From Venturia oleaginea (Eukaryota; Ascomycota; Dothideomycetes; Venturiales; Venturiaceae), in assembly GCA_013176395.1 (NCBI GenBank), contig JABMLP010000006.1:1116001-1180000 (forward strand): a stretch of 64,000 bases of DNA. The letters run 5' to 3'. A program made the translations under genes and the position numbers. This document shows positions 53,856-64,000 of this stretch, one piece after another. A model generated the notes under the pieces. That model did no database searches and was not told where the DNA came from. It saw only the letters and a program-made list of their open reading frames with translations. Each line of letters opens with the position of its first letter. The first letter of the stretch is position 1.

Positions 53856-56473
53856 ATGGCTCCCACTGGTAAGCACACCTGCGCATTCCAAATGGTCGTG
53901 GTCCCTATATCTTGCGTCTAAGGCGTTGAGGTATCTGGTGTACCGCGATACGTTTATCAGTTTCATTCGTCACCCGTCTCTTCGTACAAGATACAGACTA
54001 ACCTAACCTCGGTGTAGATGAGTCGACGCGCCGCTCTGCCCGAGCTACCAAAGGCCAGCACACCAAGAACCTCGACGATGTCTCTCCTCCCTCAAAACGA
54101 CAGACAAAGAGCAAAGGAAAAGGCGGAGGAAGCAAGAGCGCCAAAGCAGCCTCGAACACACCCGAAGAGCCGTCTGGCGGAGATGAAGATGCTGTCATAC
54201 GTTGTGTCTGTGGAGCTACAGTCGACGACGCCGGATGGATGATGATATGCTGTGAAAAATGCGACGTATGGCAGCACAATCTCTGCATGGGCTGGCCGGA
54301 AGAGGAAGTCGAAGAAGACTACTACTGCGAGGAGTGTGCTCCAAAATCGCATGTCGAGCTTCTTTCAGCCATGAAACGTGGGGAGAAGCCATGGGTGGAC
54401 AGAATCAAACAACGTCAGGAAGAGGAGAGGCGCAACAAGAAGAAGGGAAACAAGAGAAAGTCTCGTGCCAGCGCCGCTGCGGTTGAGACTCCCGCGAAAG
54501 AGACGACACCAAAACAAGCGACACCGCAAGAAGGGGTCAACAAGAGGAAGTTCGAGGCCGTTGCGGAATCAAATGGACAGCGACAGGCACAGGCACAGGC
54601 ACAGGTACAGCCCAAAGTAGAAAGTGCCCCAGAACCAGCAGAAATGGCCAAAACGACTCCTCCATCTCATCCAGTTCCACCAGCTCCTCCAGCTCCACCA
54701 GCTCCACCAGCTAGCTCGCGCCGGAAGTCCTCAGCCGTGACCGACCAGAAACTGTCTACCATTGACGAGAGCGCATCTAAGCGACGCAAGTCTGCTGCCG
54801 ACCACGTACAAACTGAGACGCCAGCTCCAGTCCTCAAAATTGCGAATATCGACGACCTTCCCCAAGCCAGGCAATCAGTGCCAAAGAAACTTGTCGCTGA
54901 TGGAATCAAGGTTGTTGAGGATCTTGTCAAGGATGGTCAATTCCGGATACCTGATGGCGAGACGTCTTCTTCTCTCATGAACAACATTGCGTTAAGAATC
55001 GAGCAGGGTATGGACGCCCATTATGAAGGGGTCAATGGGGCCTATACGAATCAAGCCCGCAGCATCATCTTTAACATGAAGAAGAACCCGGAGTTGATTC
55101 ACCGCATGCTTGTGGGCACGATGCGACCAGAGGAATTGGTTACAATGTCGAGCGAGGACATGGCGACAGCAGAGGAGCAGCGAAAACGCTCAGCCATGAA
55201 GGAAGCAGCAGACAAACATGCCATTCTTATCAACAATGACGGTCCACGAATCCGCAAAACGCACAAGGGTGAGGAGTTAGTGGAAAATGGAATGGCCGTC
55301 GACGATTCCTCATACACAGCAGCACCAATTCGGCGTCGCGCAAATCAGGACGAGCATAATGCTCCCGATAGCCCGACTGGTGAGCCGGGAAGCCCTAGTA
55401 TGGTGGAACTCCCTGAAGATTTCGGTTCAAGACCTCCTCTCACTGTTGACACCTCTGCAACTCATGGCAGAAAGCCATCCAACTTCGATATGGAGTCAGT
55501 CTGGAGAAGTGCCCCAGCACAAGATACCTCACACTCTGCAGGCCCGGTCCGAACTCCACACCGCGTTCACCAGCCCTCTGATAACAACATGGACGACCCC
55601 GACATGGACCGCTTGCTCAAGGACGAAGATATGGACGACGTTTCTGACTCGCCGATCACTGATGGTTCTGGAATACATTGGAAGGGACGGGTTGATATGG
55701 CTGGTGTCGCCGCATTCAATGCAACCGCGCGTTGGGTCGCTGGTGCAAATGCTGGTGGTCTAGGTATCGGCTTCGAACAGCTGATCCCTCGCAAGCTTGA
55801 GATTACTGGGCGTATCGCCATCAATCGTGCCGATGAGTACGTTGGCGGTATGCGCTACTCACATACCACGAACGTGACGACTCTTGCTTTAACACCTGCC
55901 GATACCACGGCTGACCACGAGAGCTTCCGCAAGACATTTAACTACTTCCATGGCAAGCAGCGATGGGGCGTCGTCAACCAACCGGGTCTAAATGAACATG
56001 TCCGAGACATTTATGTGGTTACACTTGAAGCAGGTATAGGCAACTCACCTGGGTTCATCACCATGCTCGAGGATCGGGAAAAGAGCATCGAAGACCCGAG
56101 ACAAGAAAACATGCTTCTTCTGACCATTGTTGTCAAAATTCGATCCCCGCCACCGAGCGCAACTCCGAGTGCAGAGGTCAGCCACCCCGCAGCGTTTGTC
56201 AACGCTCATGCGCCGCAGCCATCACCATTAGTAGCACAAGGTCCCTTTCCGAATGGCGGTACGCCTCCAGTAGGCAACAACTGGGGACCTAATGCCGTTC
56301 AAATTTTGGGAGAGTTCATTCACGCGCCAGCTGTACAACAACTGAAGGCGGCAGGTGTTGAGATGGACCAAATGCAGCTGAGTAACTTGAGGGCACTTCT
56401 CGAGAGGGAACCGAGTGCAAGGGACGACCTAGGAAAATTGGGTGACCTTTTGGCTTCGAGGCCACAGCAGTAA
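53856..56473 (+). CDS. BYE1: Bye1-like transcription elongation regulator (PHD-TFIIS central-SPOC)
   Basis: Model: join(53856..53868, 54018..56473), 822 residues. The 13-nt first exon encodes MAPT and splices (GTAAGC...GTGTAG, phase 1) to DESTRRSARATKGQ. Order of domains: PHD finger at about 66-113 (IRCVCGATVDDAGWMMICCE, CDVWQHNLCMGW, YYCEECAP; a complete Cys4-His-Cys3 set); a long basic and Ala/Pro-rich linker with (QA)n and PPAPPAPPAPPA runs; the TFIIS central domain at about 290-400 (KKLVADGIKVVEDLVKDGQF, ARSIIFNMKKNPELIHRMLV); and a SPOC domain at about 555-700 (GSGIHWKGRVDMAGVAAFNA). Yeast Bye1 binds RNA polymerase II through the TFIIS-like domain and H3K4me3 through the PHD. Confidence 0.93.
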
Positions 56474-57107
56474 TGGTCAGGGAGACGGGGTATTTGAAGT
56501 GTACTGACGGATGTGAAGGTGGATATTCTGTTGGGTATACCCGGTTATCATTGGGTTTCATTCCATGGCCATGGCTTTACTTTCTGCCATCACACATCTT
56601 AAAGAACGGTGCTTTCATTCTACTATATTCATGGATACAAAATAGGCTGAATGGGGTGGTTTAATCGTTCCCTTGTGCGCTTGTTGAATTGTAGTGAAAC
56701 TATTCCTTATTCCTTCCAGCTCGATTTCCTTATCTGCAAATCCTCCTCTCTGTGGAAAAGACTGTCTTGATAGATCGTCGTTGTGCAGGCCGCCAACGGC
56801 AATGGTCACATGTCTGGAGTGATTACCCTGCAGTATTGGAACCGTTCTGTACCAATCGTTGACATTGCTAACGGTGGCGTGCACAGTGCAAGCGATTTCG
56901 CTCCGAGTAGTTCGAACCTCAGATTTTTGACTGGACGGCAAGATCGGCATCAACTAGGAATTCCATGTACTCCTAATGCAACACGATGCATATCGACCGT
57001 GATTCCTTCATTTCACTCTCTTCTCAATCCTTTCCATCTTCTCAAACATCCCTTCTACCGGCCAATCTGGCAGTCACTCGCTTCCACGCTCTCAAAGTCT
57101 CAAATAG
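56474..57107. other. Intergenic
   Basis: 3' flank of the Bye1-like gene and promoter of the MFS gene. No feature recognised. Confidence 0.55.
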
Positions 57108-59405
57108 ATGACCGGCCAGGATGATGCACGATTGGCGGCGGCCTCGAACCAAAGTCCAAGCTCTGAGTCTTTCGCCAGCACAAGCTCTTCTACAAAGACC
57201 TTGCGAGACGAAGATAAAGATTTCGAGGCCTGGAGCTCACACCAACAATCGCTGAACCAAAACAAGAGCGATGATTACGACGACGACGAGGGATCGAATG
57301 AAGATAATCATCTACTCGCCATACCAACGACTCCACCGCCGGAAAGCAACTCCGTTCATTCACCTCTCATTTTCGAGGAAGAACAGAAATTACCAGCGAA
57401 GAAGAAAACAGCGAGGTGGAAAAGTCTACCTCGGAAAGGACAACTCGCGCTTCTCACCATATCGCGTCTGGCAGAGCCGCTGACACAGACTTCACTGCAG
57501 TCGTACATGTTCTACCAACTCAAGTCCTTCGACATGTCACAAACCGATTCTCAGATTTCAGTTCAGGCGGGTATGCTTGCAGCCGCGTTTACTGCGGCAC
57601 AATTTGTGACGGCGATACCGTGGGGGAGGGCTGCGGATTCCGAGTTGGTTGGACGTAAGAGGGTGCTGATTATTGGGTTGATTGGGACGATGATTTCGGC
57701 TGTGGGGTTTGGGTTCTCGAGCAGCTTTTATGTTGCTATGTTCTTTCGGACGTTGGGTGGTGCTTTGAATGGGAACGTGGGGGTTATGCGTACGGTATGT
57801 GCTATGCCTTTTTATTGGAAAATGGCATGCTAATGTGAGTCCTAGATGATATCGGAGATCATAAAAGAGAAAAAGTGAGTACCGCTGCCCAGACAGATTT
57901 CATGAAGGCTCTCCGCCGCTCTCAATTCGATAGCCCATTCTGGCTCTTTAAAAATTACTCTCTCAATCCGATTTCGATAAACGATAAGACCCTGGCGATG
58001 CTGTCAATTTCATTTCCGAGGCTTTAACGCTTTCGATTTTTGATTGAGAAATACCTATCAGTCAAGAGACTTCACGTAGAACGGGAGCTGAACACTCAAT
58101 GCTTTCGCCCGATGGCAACGACTGACGCACTCAGATTTCAAACTCGAGCTTTCATGCTACTCCCCATGACGTTCAACATAGGTGTCATCATAGGGCCAAT
58201 ATTAGGTATGGCGGTCTTGTTCTCCTCTCCGTGTGTCATTCTGATGTATAACAGGTGGCGTACTCTCAGACCCGGTAGCAAGCTACCCAGGCATTTTTGG
58301 TGCCGACTCAACCATCGGAGGCAAAAATGGAGTATGGTGGATGAAACATTGGCCCTACGCTCTACCAAATCTCGTCAGCGCCATGTTCCTCCTGTCCGCA
58401 GCAACTCTACTCTTCTTGGGTCTTGAAGAAACCCACGAAGTGCTGAAGTATCAGCCAGATCGGGGTCTTGCGATCGGGACTTGGGTGATCAAGAATATCT
58501 TCCGCCGCCGACGAGATATTGCGTATTCCTCTATTACAACGACTGAAGAAATGGATGCGTCTGTGGGCGCAGACGATGTGGAGCTACAGTCTCCATCCGT
58601 TTCCAAGAAGAATGAGAGCATCAAGAGAAGGCAAAAACCTCCACTGCGTAGGATTTGGACGCGCAACGTTATCATCACCCTCAGTGCGCATGCCACACTT
58701 GCGCTCCATGTTGGCACATTCAATAGCCTGTGGTTTGTCTTCCTAAGTACACCCCGATACAACCCGGAGCACCCTCAACCAGCATCTCTACACCACCAGT
58801 CATTCCCACTACATTTCAACGGCGGACTAGCTCTCCCACCAGCACGAATCGGCCTTGCTCTTTCAATCCTCGGTGTCATAGGCATATTCATCCAACTATT
58901 TCTCTATCCATCTTGGTCCGGTCGGCTCGGACTTGTTCGCAGCTATCGGTACAGTTTAGTGCTCTTCCCAATCGTATACACTCTCGCGCCCTACCTTGCA
59001 ATGCTACCGTCCTCAACGCTACCACCCCTTCCAGCAAATGGAATCGTGGTCTGGATCGGCATCACCATCATCCTCGCAATCCAAGTCATGGCGCGAACAT
59101 TCGCATTACCAGCAACCAACATTCTCGTTAACAACGCTTGTCCCCATCCAAGTGTCCTGAGTACTTTCCACGGCATCGCACAGAGCGCGAGCAGTCTAAG
59201 TCGCACTTTTGGACCAGCAGTTGTAGGATGGCTCTACGGACGAGGCCTAATCTGGGGCGTCGTCGGAACCGGATTCTGGTTCCTGACTATAGCGGCGCTG
59301 GTGAATAATTTTGCAGCGTGCTTTGTTCGGGATTCGGATGGACATGAGATTGTGCTTGAAGGGGAGGAGGAGGAAGTAAGGAAGAATAGGGAGGAGAATA
59401 GATAA
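57108..59405 (+). CDS. MFS transporter, YCR023C/ZIFL type
   Basis: Model: join(57108..57794, 57846..57874, 58135..58205, 58255..59405), 645 residues; all phases fit, including a 29-nt microexon (MISEIIKEK). Cytosolic N-terminus of about 105 acidic residues, then TM1 (GQLALLTISRLAEPLTQTSL), the MFS motif A region (WGRAADSELVGRKRVLIIGL), TM4-TM6 (GGALNGNVGVMRT|MISEIIKEKK|FQTRAFMLLPMTFNIGVIIG) and GGVLSDPVASYPGIFG. A large central loop follows (about residues 320-390), then the second half, including FALPATNILVNNACPHPSVL. The motif set is that of the zinc-induced facilitator-like/YCR023C group. The substrate in fungi is unknown; plant relatives move H+ against metal-ligand complexes or K+. Confidence 0.88.
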
Positions 59406-60039
59406 AGAGGGGTGATGAAGATGAATGGCTTATGGCGACTGTAAAAAAAAATGTTGAGGCACACCTGTGCTCGATGGATAGAGAACGAGGAGCGCAGCGC
59501 CAGCATACTATCGTTATACCCGTAATACCACCCCTAGACCAGGACAGATGGTCAAGCCGCTCAACGGCGGAAGAAAAGAACTGAAGCCCTTAGCTTCCAA
59601 CCAAAACAAACCAAGAAGAGAATAAGTCACCCATCCATAATTTCTCCTCTTCCCATCACCAAAACAGCCCAAGTATCGCTCCAGCAATGATTCCATCCTC
59701 TCCATCTCCTTCCTCCCCTCCATCTCCTTCCTCCCCTCCATCTCCTTCCTCCCCTCCATCTCCTTCCTCCCCTCCATCTCCTTCCTCCCCTCCATCTCCT
59801 TCCTCCCCTCCATCTCCTTCCTCCCCTCCATCTCCTTCCTCCCCTCCATCCCCAGCACCACTCTACCGCGCCCATCAAAACAAGTACAATCCCTCAATCG
59901 CCCGTATAACTCTTCACCATCGTCAAAAGACCCCTCTAGCGTCCCAGTCCAGTCCAAAAATATCCAATCCAAACCCCATCGCCGTCAAACCTCAAATCCC
60001 AAAAAGACAGATAGCATCACCCATTCCAACACCTAATGC
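59406..60039. other. Intergenic, holding an 18-nt minisatellite
   Basis: 3' flanks of the MFS gene (plus) and the small membrane-protein gene (minus). Frames are open on both strands across the repeat, but neither begins with a credible start or shows a domain. Confidence 0.5.
59701..59844. repeat. 18-nt minisatellite, 8 copies
   Basis: Eight perfect copies of tccatctccttcctcccc plus partial ends. Since 18 is a multiple of 3, frames stay open: SPPSPS units on plus and EGRKEM units on minus. Confidence 0.95.
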
Positions 60040-60295
60040 CTAAATATTCCGATACGAAGCCCCCTTCCGCCACCGCATCGAAAGCACAAGGAGAACAACA
60101 ATCAGATTCCCAATCACCGGTCCCGCTAGCATGAAGTAGGCCCATCCCCCCGGCCACTGTAATGATAACTAAAAAAAGGTTGGTAAATCAATGTAGCGCG
60201 GGTTTTGACAGGGGAGTACTGACTAGGACGGGATCGTGGGTTGTATCTGTTGCGGAGGCGTGGATGGGCATTCTGGGGGTTTTGACGATGGCCAT
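60040..60295 (-). CDS. Tiny membrane protein, 62 residues
   Basis: Model: complement(join(60040..60156, 60224..60295)); intron GTCAGT...CATTACAG, 67 nt, phase 0. Exon 1 is hydrophilic (MAIVKTPRMPIHASATDTTH then DPVL). Exon 2 begins WPGGWAYFMLAGPVIGNLIV, continues VLLVLSMRWRKGASYRNI and stops: one membrane helix with a positively charged end, i.e. basic side inside. The frame is open upstream of the ATG to about 60510 without another ATG, so a longer N-terminus from an upstream exon is possible. Not recognised as a named family. Confidence 0.55.
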
Positions 60296-61065
60296 TATTG
60301 GGGTGGAGATGCGTTTGTCGTTATGTGGGGAGGGTGTGGTGGGTTTCTTGGGTACTGGTGAAGTTTGGATGGAGAGGCCTTTCCCAGTTGCGTGGAAGGT
60401 TTTGACGATGGATCGATTGGAGGGTGGAGGGTGGGTGGAGATATCTCGCAGCTTCTCGAGGGAAAAAAGATTTTTTTTTGGCAGATGGCGAAGAATCGAA
60501 GAAAGTCAATGAGGTGGGGGAAGGAAAGTAGAAAATAAGTAAGGGGTATATCTCTCCCCCAGCAGCAGCAAGGTACCGAGTAAATACGTATCACAAACCC
60601 TTGAAAAGAATGGGAAAAACCCATCTATGGCATTCCCCAGGTCCCGATATACCCGTCCAACCAATCATCGATCAAGAAAACCAATGTGCATGATGGAGAC
60701 GATACTCTATCCAATAATCATGCGCTTGCTGAAGTAAATTGCCATCACTTTTCCTGACGAGCCTGACGGCCGGATATGTTACAGGTTGATCAGGAGGAAG
60801 GACGGCGACGGCGACTATGCCGCGCCCTTACTATTCGTTTCCACAGAGCCGTCGTTAGCCTGCTTTATTCACCTTCTTGCTTGTCGGTGAAAGGCGAGTT
60901 GAGTTGCTTTATCTGTTGTGTGGTGTTGGGGTTGGGGTTGCGGTTGCGGTACTGGGCTGGGGGGTGCATCATCTCCGCCCCTTGCTGTATTTCTGGAACG
61001 GGAAAGTCGAGAAGTAAGCTTACAATTAGAACGTTACCAACCAAAAATGATTAGGTAGTGAGAAG
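60296..61065. other. Intergenic
   Basis: Includes a G/T-rich tract (60925-60960, gttggggttgggg / gcggttgcgg) and a plus-strand frame at 60776-61054 without recognisable content; that frame could hold a 5' exon of the next gene. Confidence 0.4.
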
Positions 61066-61449
61066 GTGCCGTTCACAACCCTCGTTTGCAAAATCACAGA
61101 ATACGATAAACCCACGAATAGTGAGGAAATCCAGGATATGTGTATGGGACTTGCTTTACAAATCGATGTGGAAATGTTGTCAATGTACCACCATCAATTT
61201 CCCGACGTGCAGGGAGATGGTGAAACATGGATTTTTGATATCGAGGAAATAGTGGCAGAGGGCGGGAAGATGGAGAACGATTTGGGGAGAGCCTTACAGA
61301 TGTGGAAGGTGCAAAGTGGAGACGGGGGAGGGAATGGAGGTGGGAGTTTCAGATCGGGGATGGGGGCTGTGATGACTGCGTTTTCTGAGGCGAAGCGAGG
61401 TTTTCTGGGAACTTATGGGGAATTGCCTTTGCAGCCGTGGGTTTATTGA
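61066..61449 (+). CDS. Probable last exon of an unidentified protein
   Basis: An open frame encodes about 127 residues starting near VPFTTLVCKITEYDKPTNSE; it includes MLSMYHHQFPDVQGDGETWI, ENDLGRALQMWKV, a Gly-rich linker, then AFSEAKRGFLGTYGELPLQP + WVY and a stop at 61447-61449. There is no ATG at its left end; acceptor-like AG sites at 61053 (TTAG) and 61065 (AGAAG) suggest it is a 3' exon. Amino-acid composition looks protein-like, but I do not recognise the family. Confidence 0.4.
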   Translation: MPFTTLVCKITEYDKPTNSEEIQDMCMGLALQIDVEMLSMYHHQFPDVQGDGETWIFDIEEIVAEGGKMENDLGRALQMWKVQSGDGGGNGGGSFRSGMGAVMTAFSEAKRGFLGTYGELPLQPWVY

Positions 61450-61895
61450 CTTTTTTTTTCTTTTGGCAGAGGAAGTGTAAGACGGCAATTTAACTCGTGA
61501 GGGACGTGGATGTGGAGAGATTGAGTGGTAAATCTATTCATTTCTTCGATGTAAATTTCATCCTTCATGCTTTCTTCCAGCATGGTATTTGCGGCATAAG
61601 TCAAACTGTTCTTCTCCAATATCCTTCCTTCCTTCATACAAAATCATTACAGCATTCCCCATACATCAAAATATCCTTCATCACTTTAACATCATGATAT
61701 CTACAAGCTCTTGCTTATCCAATCATATCATGCCGTCCAAAAATCCAAAATATACGCCGCGCTATGCTGAAGCTATGCCACAAAGAGAAAAAAAAACGAG
61801 CCAAACATATTCATTCCATGAATCGTATCCGAATGTTGAGTGGTCTGAGGGTGCGAGGAAGCGCAAAATGCGAGAGAGTTCGGTGTGCGCGGTGT
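61450..61895. other. Convergent intergenic region
   Basis: AT-rich, no feature seen. Confidence 0.5.
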
Positions 61896-62054
61896 CTAGG
61901 TGACATGACTTTCACTGGTGGTGATTTCGGATTCGGTGTCGCCTCTTCTCGCGATTCCCATGCGGTCTTGTAGTACGAAGATCAGGTAGCCAACGAGTGC
62001 AATGACGATGAAGAGGAGTAATATTATGAGGAAGATTACAATGTTGCGTTGCAT
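61896..62054 (-). CDS. Tiny single-pass membrane protein, 52 residues
   Basis: From ATG 62054: MQRNIVIFLIILLLFIVIAL + VGYLIFVLQDRMGIARR then an acidic Ser/Thr tail (GDTESEITTSESHVT). One long uninterrupted helix of about 25 residues near the N-terminus with Arg/Lys on the C-terminal side. The frame is open upstream to 62273 without ATG. Small proteins with this look occur in many ascomycetes, but no function is known to me. Confidence 0.55.
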   Translation of the reverse strand: MQRNIVIFLIILLLFIVIALVGYLIFVLQDRMGIARRGDTESEITTSESHVT

Positions 62055-63251
62055 TTTTGAGGTGTGAGGTAGTTGTGTGAGGTTTGTGGGGCTGAATATT
62101 TGGCGGGATGATGGACTCGAAAATTTGGGGTACCGAGACTTGTATCTTAAGGGATTCGAGAAGCGTTGGTTGCTTTTTGAGGTGGAGAGACTGATCTTCG
62201 AATGCTCCTTGTATATCTTGAATCGTTCAAGGATGGGAGCGGCGGGGGTGATGAGTGGTTTTCTCCTCAACAACGTTGAAGGATAACTGTGGACGAACGT
62301 TAGAATATGCCATCAACAAGACGTCCGAGAGGTTGTCTAGATACCTTTTGATCAACAATATTAAATCAATACAGAATATGATCAAGCAAGGCTGTACGTT
62401 CAAAAGAAGGTAAACAGCCGAAGATCTGGCGATGATGAAGCTTCTGAGATATTCTGAAGCTTTGGAAGTTGTAGATGGTAGTCGAGACTGATTGGGACGA
62501 GAATGTTGTGCAATAGTTTGTGAACAGCTGCAGGAGAAAGTTTTATTCTCCTCGTTAATGAGAAGGTTGGCAGAAAGGCTGAGTTCCTGCCATTTTTCGG
62601 TCTCCCAGCCACGCGAAAAAGGGCGCTCGTGGGTCAGTGCGCGTCGTGGACCCACAGATCCCTGCCTGCCACCTCGGTTTCTCATTAATTCTTGGAACAC
62701 CAACGACCACTTGGTAAGACACAACCACGAAAATTCATATGGATCTCCAAGGCAATGAGTAGATTTCTCAGTCCTTCCTTTGGCTTTCAAGGGATTTCTT
62801 CGAAGATGCACATTACCAACAAGAACCACCTACTTGCATCGTGTTACATTCTTCGAATCCTCTTTAGAACCTCTGTACCTTCTTCGTTCGTGATCCGCAA
62901 ACCGTGAATGACGCTACCTCCCTTGCGACAGGTACCAGACTTTGGCAACGCAGGTACCCTTCTAGCGTGAAAGCTTTGTGACCAACCCCCATATCCAGGT
63001 ACTACGCGGAAGCCAAGGGATTTGGCCATTCTACCCCAAGGTCGATTCTGCTTCTTAAGAAGTCCTCAGAACCTTTTCGTCAGAATTACTTACTCGCAAT
63101 TAGCATGGAGAAATTTGGATGTGGTATGACAGGCCCTAATTCTGCTGTGGTTGAAGACAGCTGAGACTGCGCCGAGCCTCGGGGATAATACCTATATTCT
63201 ATCATCTTCACTATCATCCTTGTCATATTTTATGCCTGTATGTCTTATCAA
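62055..63251. other. Intergenic
   Basis: 1.2 kb between the tiny membrane protein and the MTAP stop codon. Overlapping ORFs on both strands (62227-62829 minus, 62492-62758 plus) have no recognisable content. Confidence 0.45.
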
Positions 63252-64000
63252 TCAATCAAAGTATCCTTTTCCAAACATCCATTCGAGTTTAGCCACTGCG
63301 TCTGTGCTGCGTCCCTCGTTCGCGGTGGATACGCAGTATTTGCTCTGGTGCTCCAGGTGTAACGCCATGACTTGCTTGTCATGCTCTTCTTTACTCAATT
63401 CGTTCAGAACGCTGCCGACGAATCGTCGTGCGTTCTCGGCATTAGCTTTCATATTTGCCATAACCATTGCTACATTGACGTCCTCGCTCTCGTGCCAGCA
63501 GTCGTAGTCTGTGGACATGCAGATCATTTGGTATGCGATCTCAGCTTCGCGGGCGAGCTTTGCTTCTGGGAGAGCGGACATGTTGATAACGCTGCCGCCC
63601 CAGGTGCGGTAGAGGTTGGATTCGGCGCGAGTGGAGAATTGGGGTCCCTCTAAAGATAGTTGTCAGTTTGATTGTGCCTTTGAAATGAAGCATGATGAGC
63701 ATTTCATACCCATACAGACAACTGTTCCCCTGTCATGTAATCTCACTCCATCGCCTTCAAGACTGTGCCCACACTGCCTGACTACCTTCGCCAAACATTC
63801 GTCAAAAGGATCTCCGAAACCAACATGTCCCACCAACCCCCCCTCGAAGTATGTGAATGGCCGGATGCCCTTGGTACGATCAATAATCTGATCTGGGACG
63901 ACAAAATCTCTCGGCTTGATCTCTTCTTGTAAACTGCCAACGGCACTGAAGGCAATAATCGTCCTGACACCAATCTTCTTCAAGGCTGCGATGTTGGCCC
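63252..64000 (-). CDS. MEU1: S-methyl-5'-thioadenosine phosphorylase (5' end off window)
   Basis: Model: complement(join(63252..63649, 63710..>64000)); intron GTATGA...CTTTAG, phase 1. The visible part starts within ...[20 protein letters not shown] and includes [33 protein letters not shown], then across the intron [43 protein letters not shown] and [14 protein letters not shown]. These are the substrate-pocket and phosphate-binding motifs of MTAP ([18 protein letters not shown]). It splits methylthioadenosine with phosphate into adenine and methylthioribose-1-phosphate in the methionine salvage pathway. The C-terminus is complete; roughly 100 N-terminal residues are beyond base 64000. Confidence 0.95.

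Noticed and set aside
59514..59972. Minus-strand EGRKEM-repeat protein
   Set aside because: The frame starts without ATG and consists mostly of the minisatellite; likely 3' flank of the small membrane-protein gene.

Overview
The window is nuclear DNA of a filamentous ascomycete (Pezizomycotina). Genes have short GT-AG introns (about 45-130 nt) with CTAAC/CTGAC-like branch points. The gene set is typically fungal: a Bye1-like PHD/TFIIS/SPOC protein, an MTAP phosphorylase, a DUF3176 membrane protein, F-box-like and 2EXR-like proteins, a fungal secreted phospholipase A2 and short secreted cysteine-rich proteins. Old retroelements carry TGG-to-TGA stops, as expected from repeat-induced point mutation (RIP). 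A leotiomycete is my best guess from the look of the proteins, but this is inference. Layout: 1-2.5 kb is a secreted phospholipase A2 with a very long Pro/Ser/Lys repeat tail that runs off the left edge. 3.4-5.5 kb is an F-box/LRR-like protein. 6.9-8.2 kb is a 5'-truncated, stop-bearing LINE. 8.8-10.7 kb is a DUF3176 membrane protein. 11.5-22.5 kb is a repeat-rich island holding a MITE family with ~50-bp terminal inverted repeats, a solo LTR nested in one MITE, minisatellites and a broken Ty3/gypsy element. This island also holds one secreted Pro/Ala-rich protein (12.5-13.6 kb) and, at its two ends, a pair of small secreted cysteine-rich paralogues with identical three-exon structure (14.6-14.9 and 22.2-22.5 kb). 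23-33 kb has an F-box-like protein, small unknown proteins, a two-gene cluster of IFI6/IFI27-like proteins (one single-module and frameshifted, one with two modules), an intact Tc1-like DD34E transposon with TIRs and TA duplication, and an LRR-like gene lacking an F-box. 33.5-39.9 kb has a type I membrane protein, a large multi-spanning membrane protein whose signal-peptide-like segment lies out of frame, and a 2EXR-like protein. 40-46 kb is gene-poor apart from a small SET-like protein. 46-64 kb is a dense housekeeping block: a BCAS3-like WD40 protein, mitochondrial hydroxyacid-oxoacid transhydrogenase, a ZNF830/CCDC16-like protein, Bye1, a YCR023C/ZIFL-type MFS transporter, two tiny membrane proteins that are easy to miss, and the C-terminal part of MTAP at the right edge. 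The contrast between the repeat-rich 11-32 kb region (secreted and lineage-specific genes, transposons) and the housekeeping 46-64 kb region is the main architectural signal. Gene models were assembled by hand from reading frames, splice-site phase and homology; every multi-exon model given with exon coordinates is phase-consistent unless a frameshift is stated.
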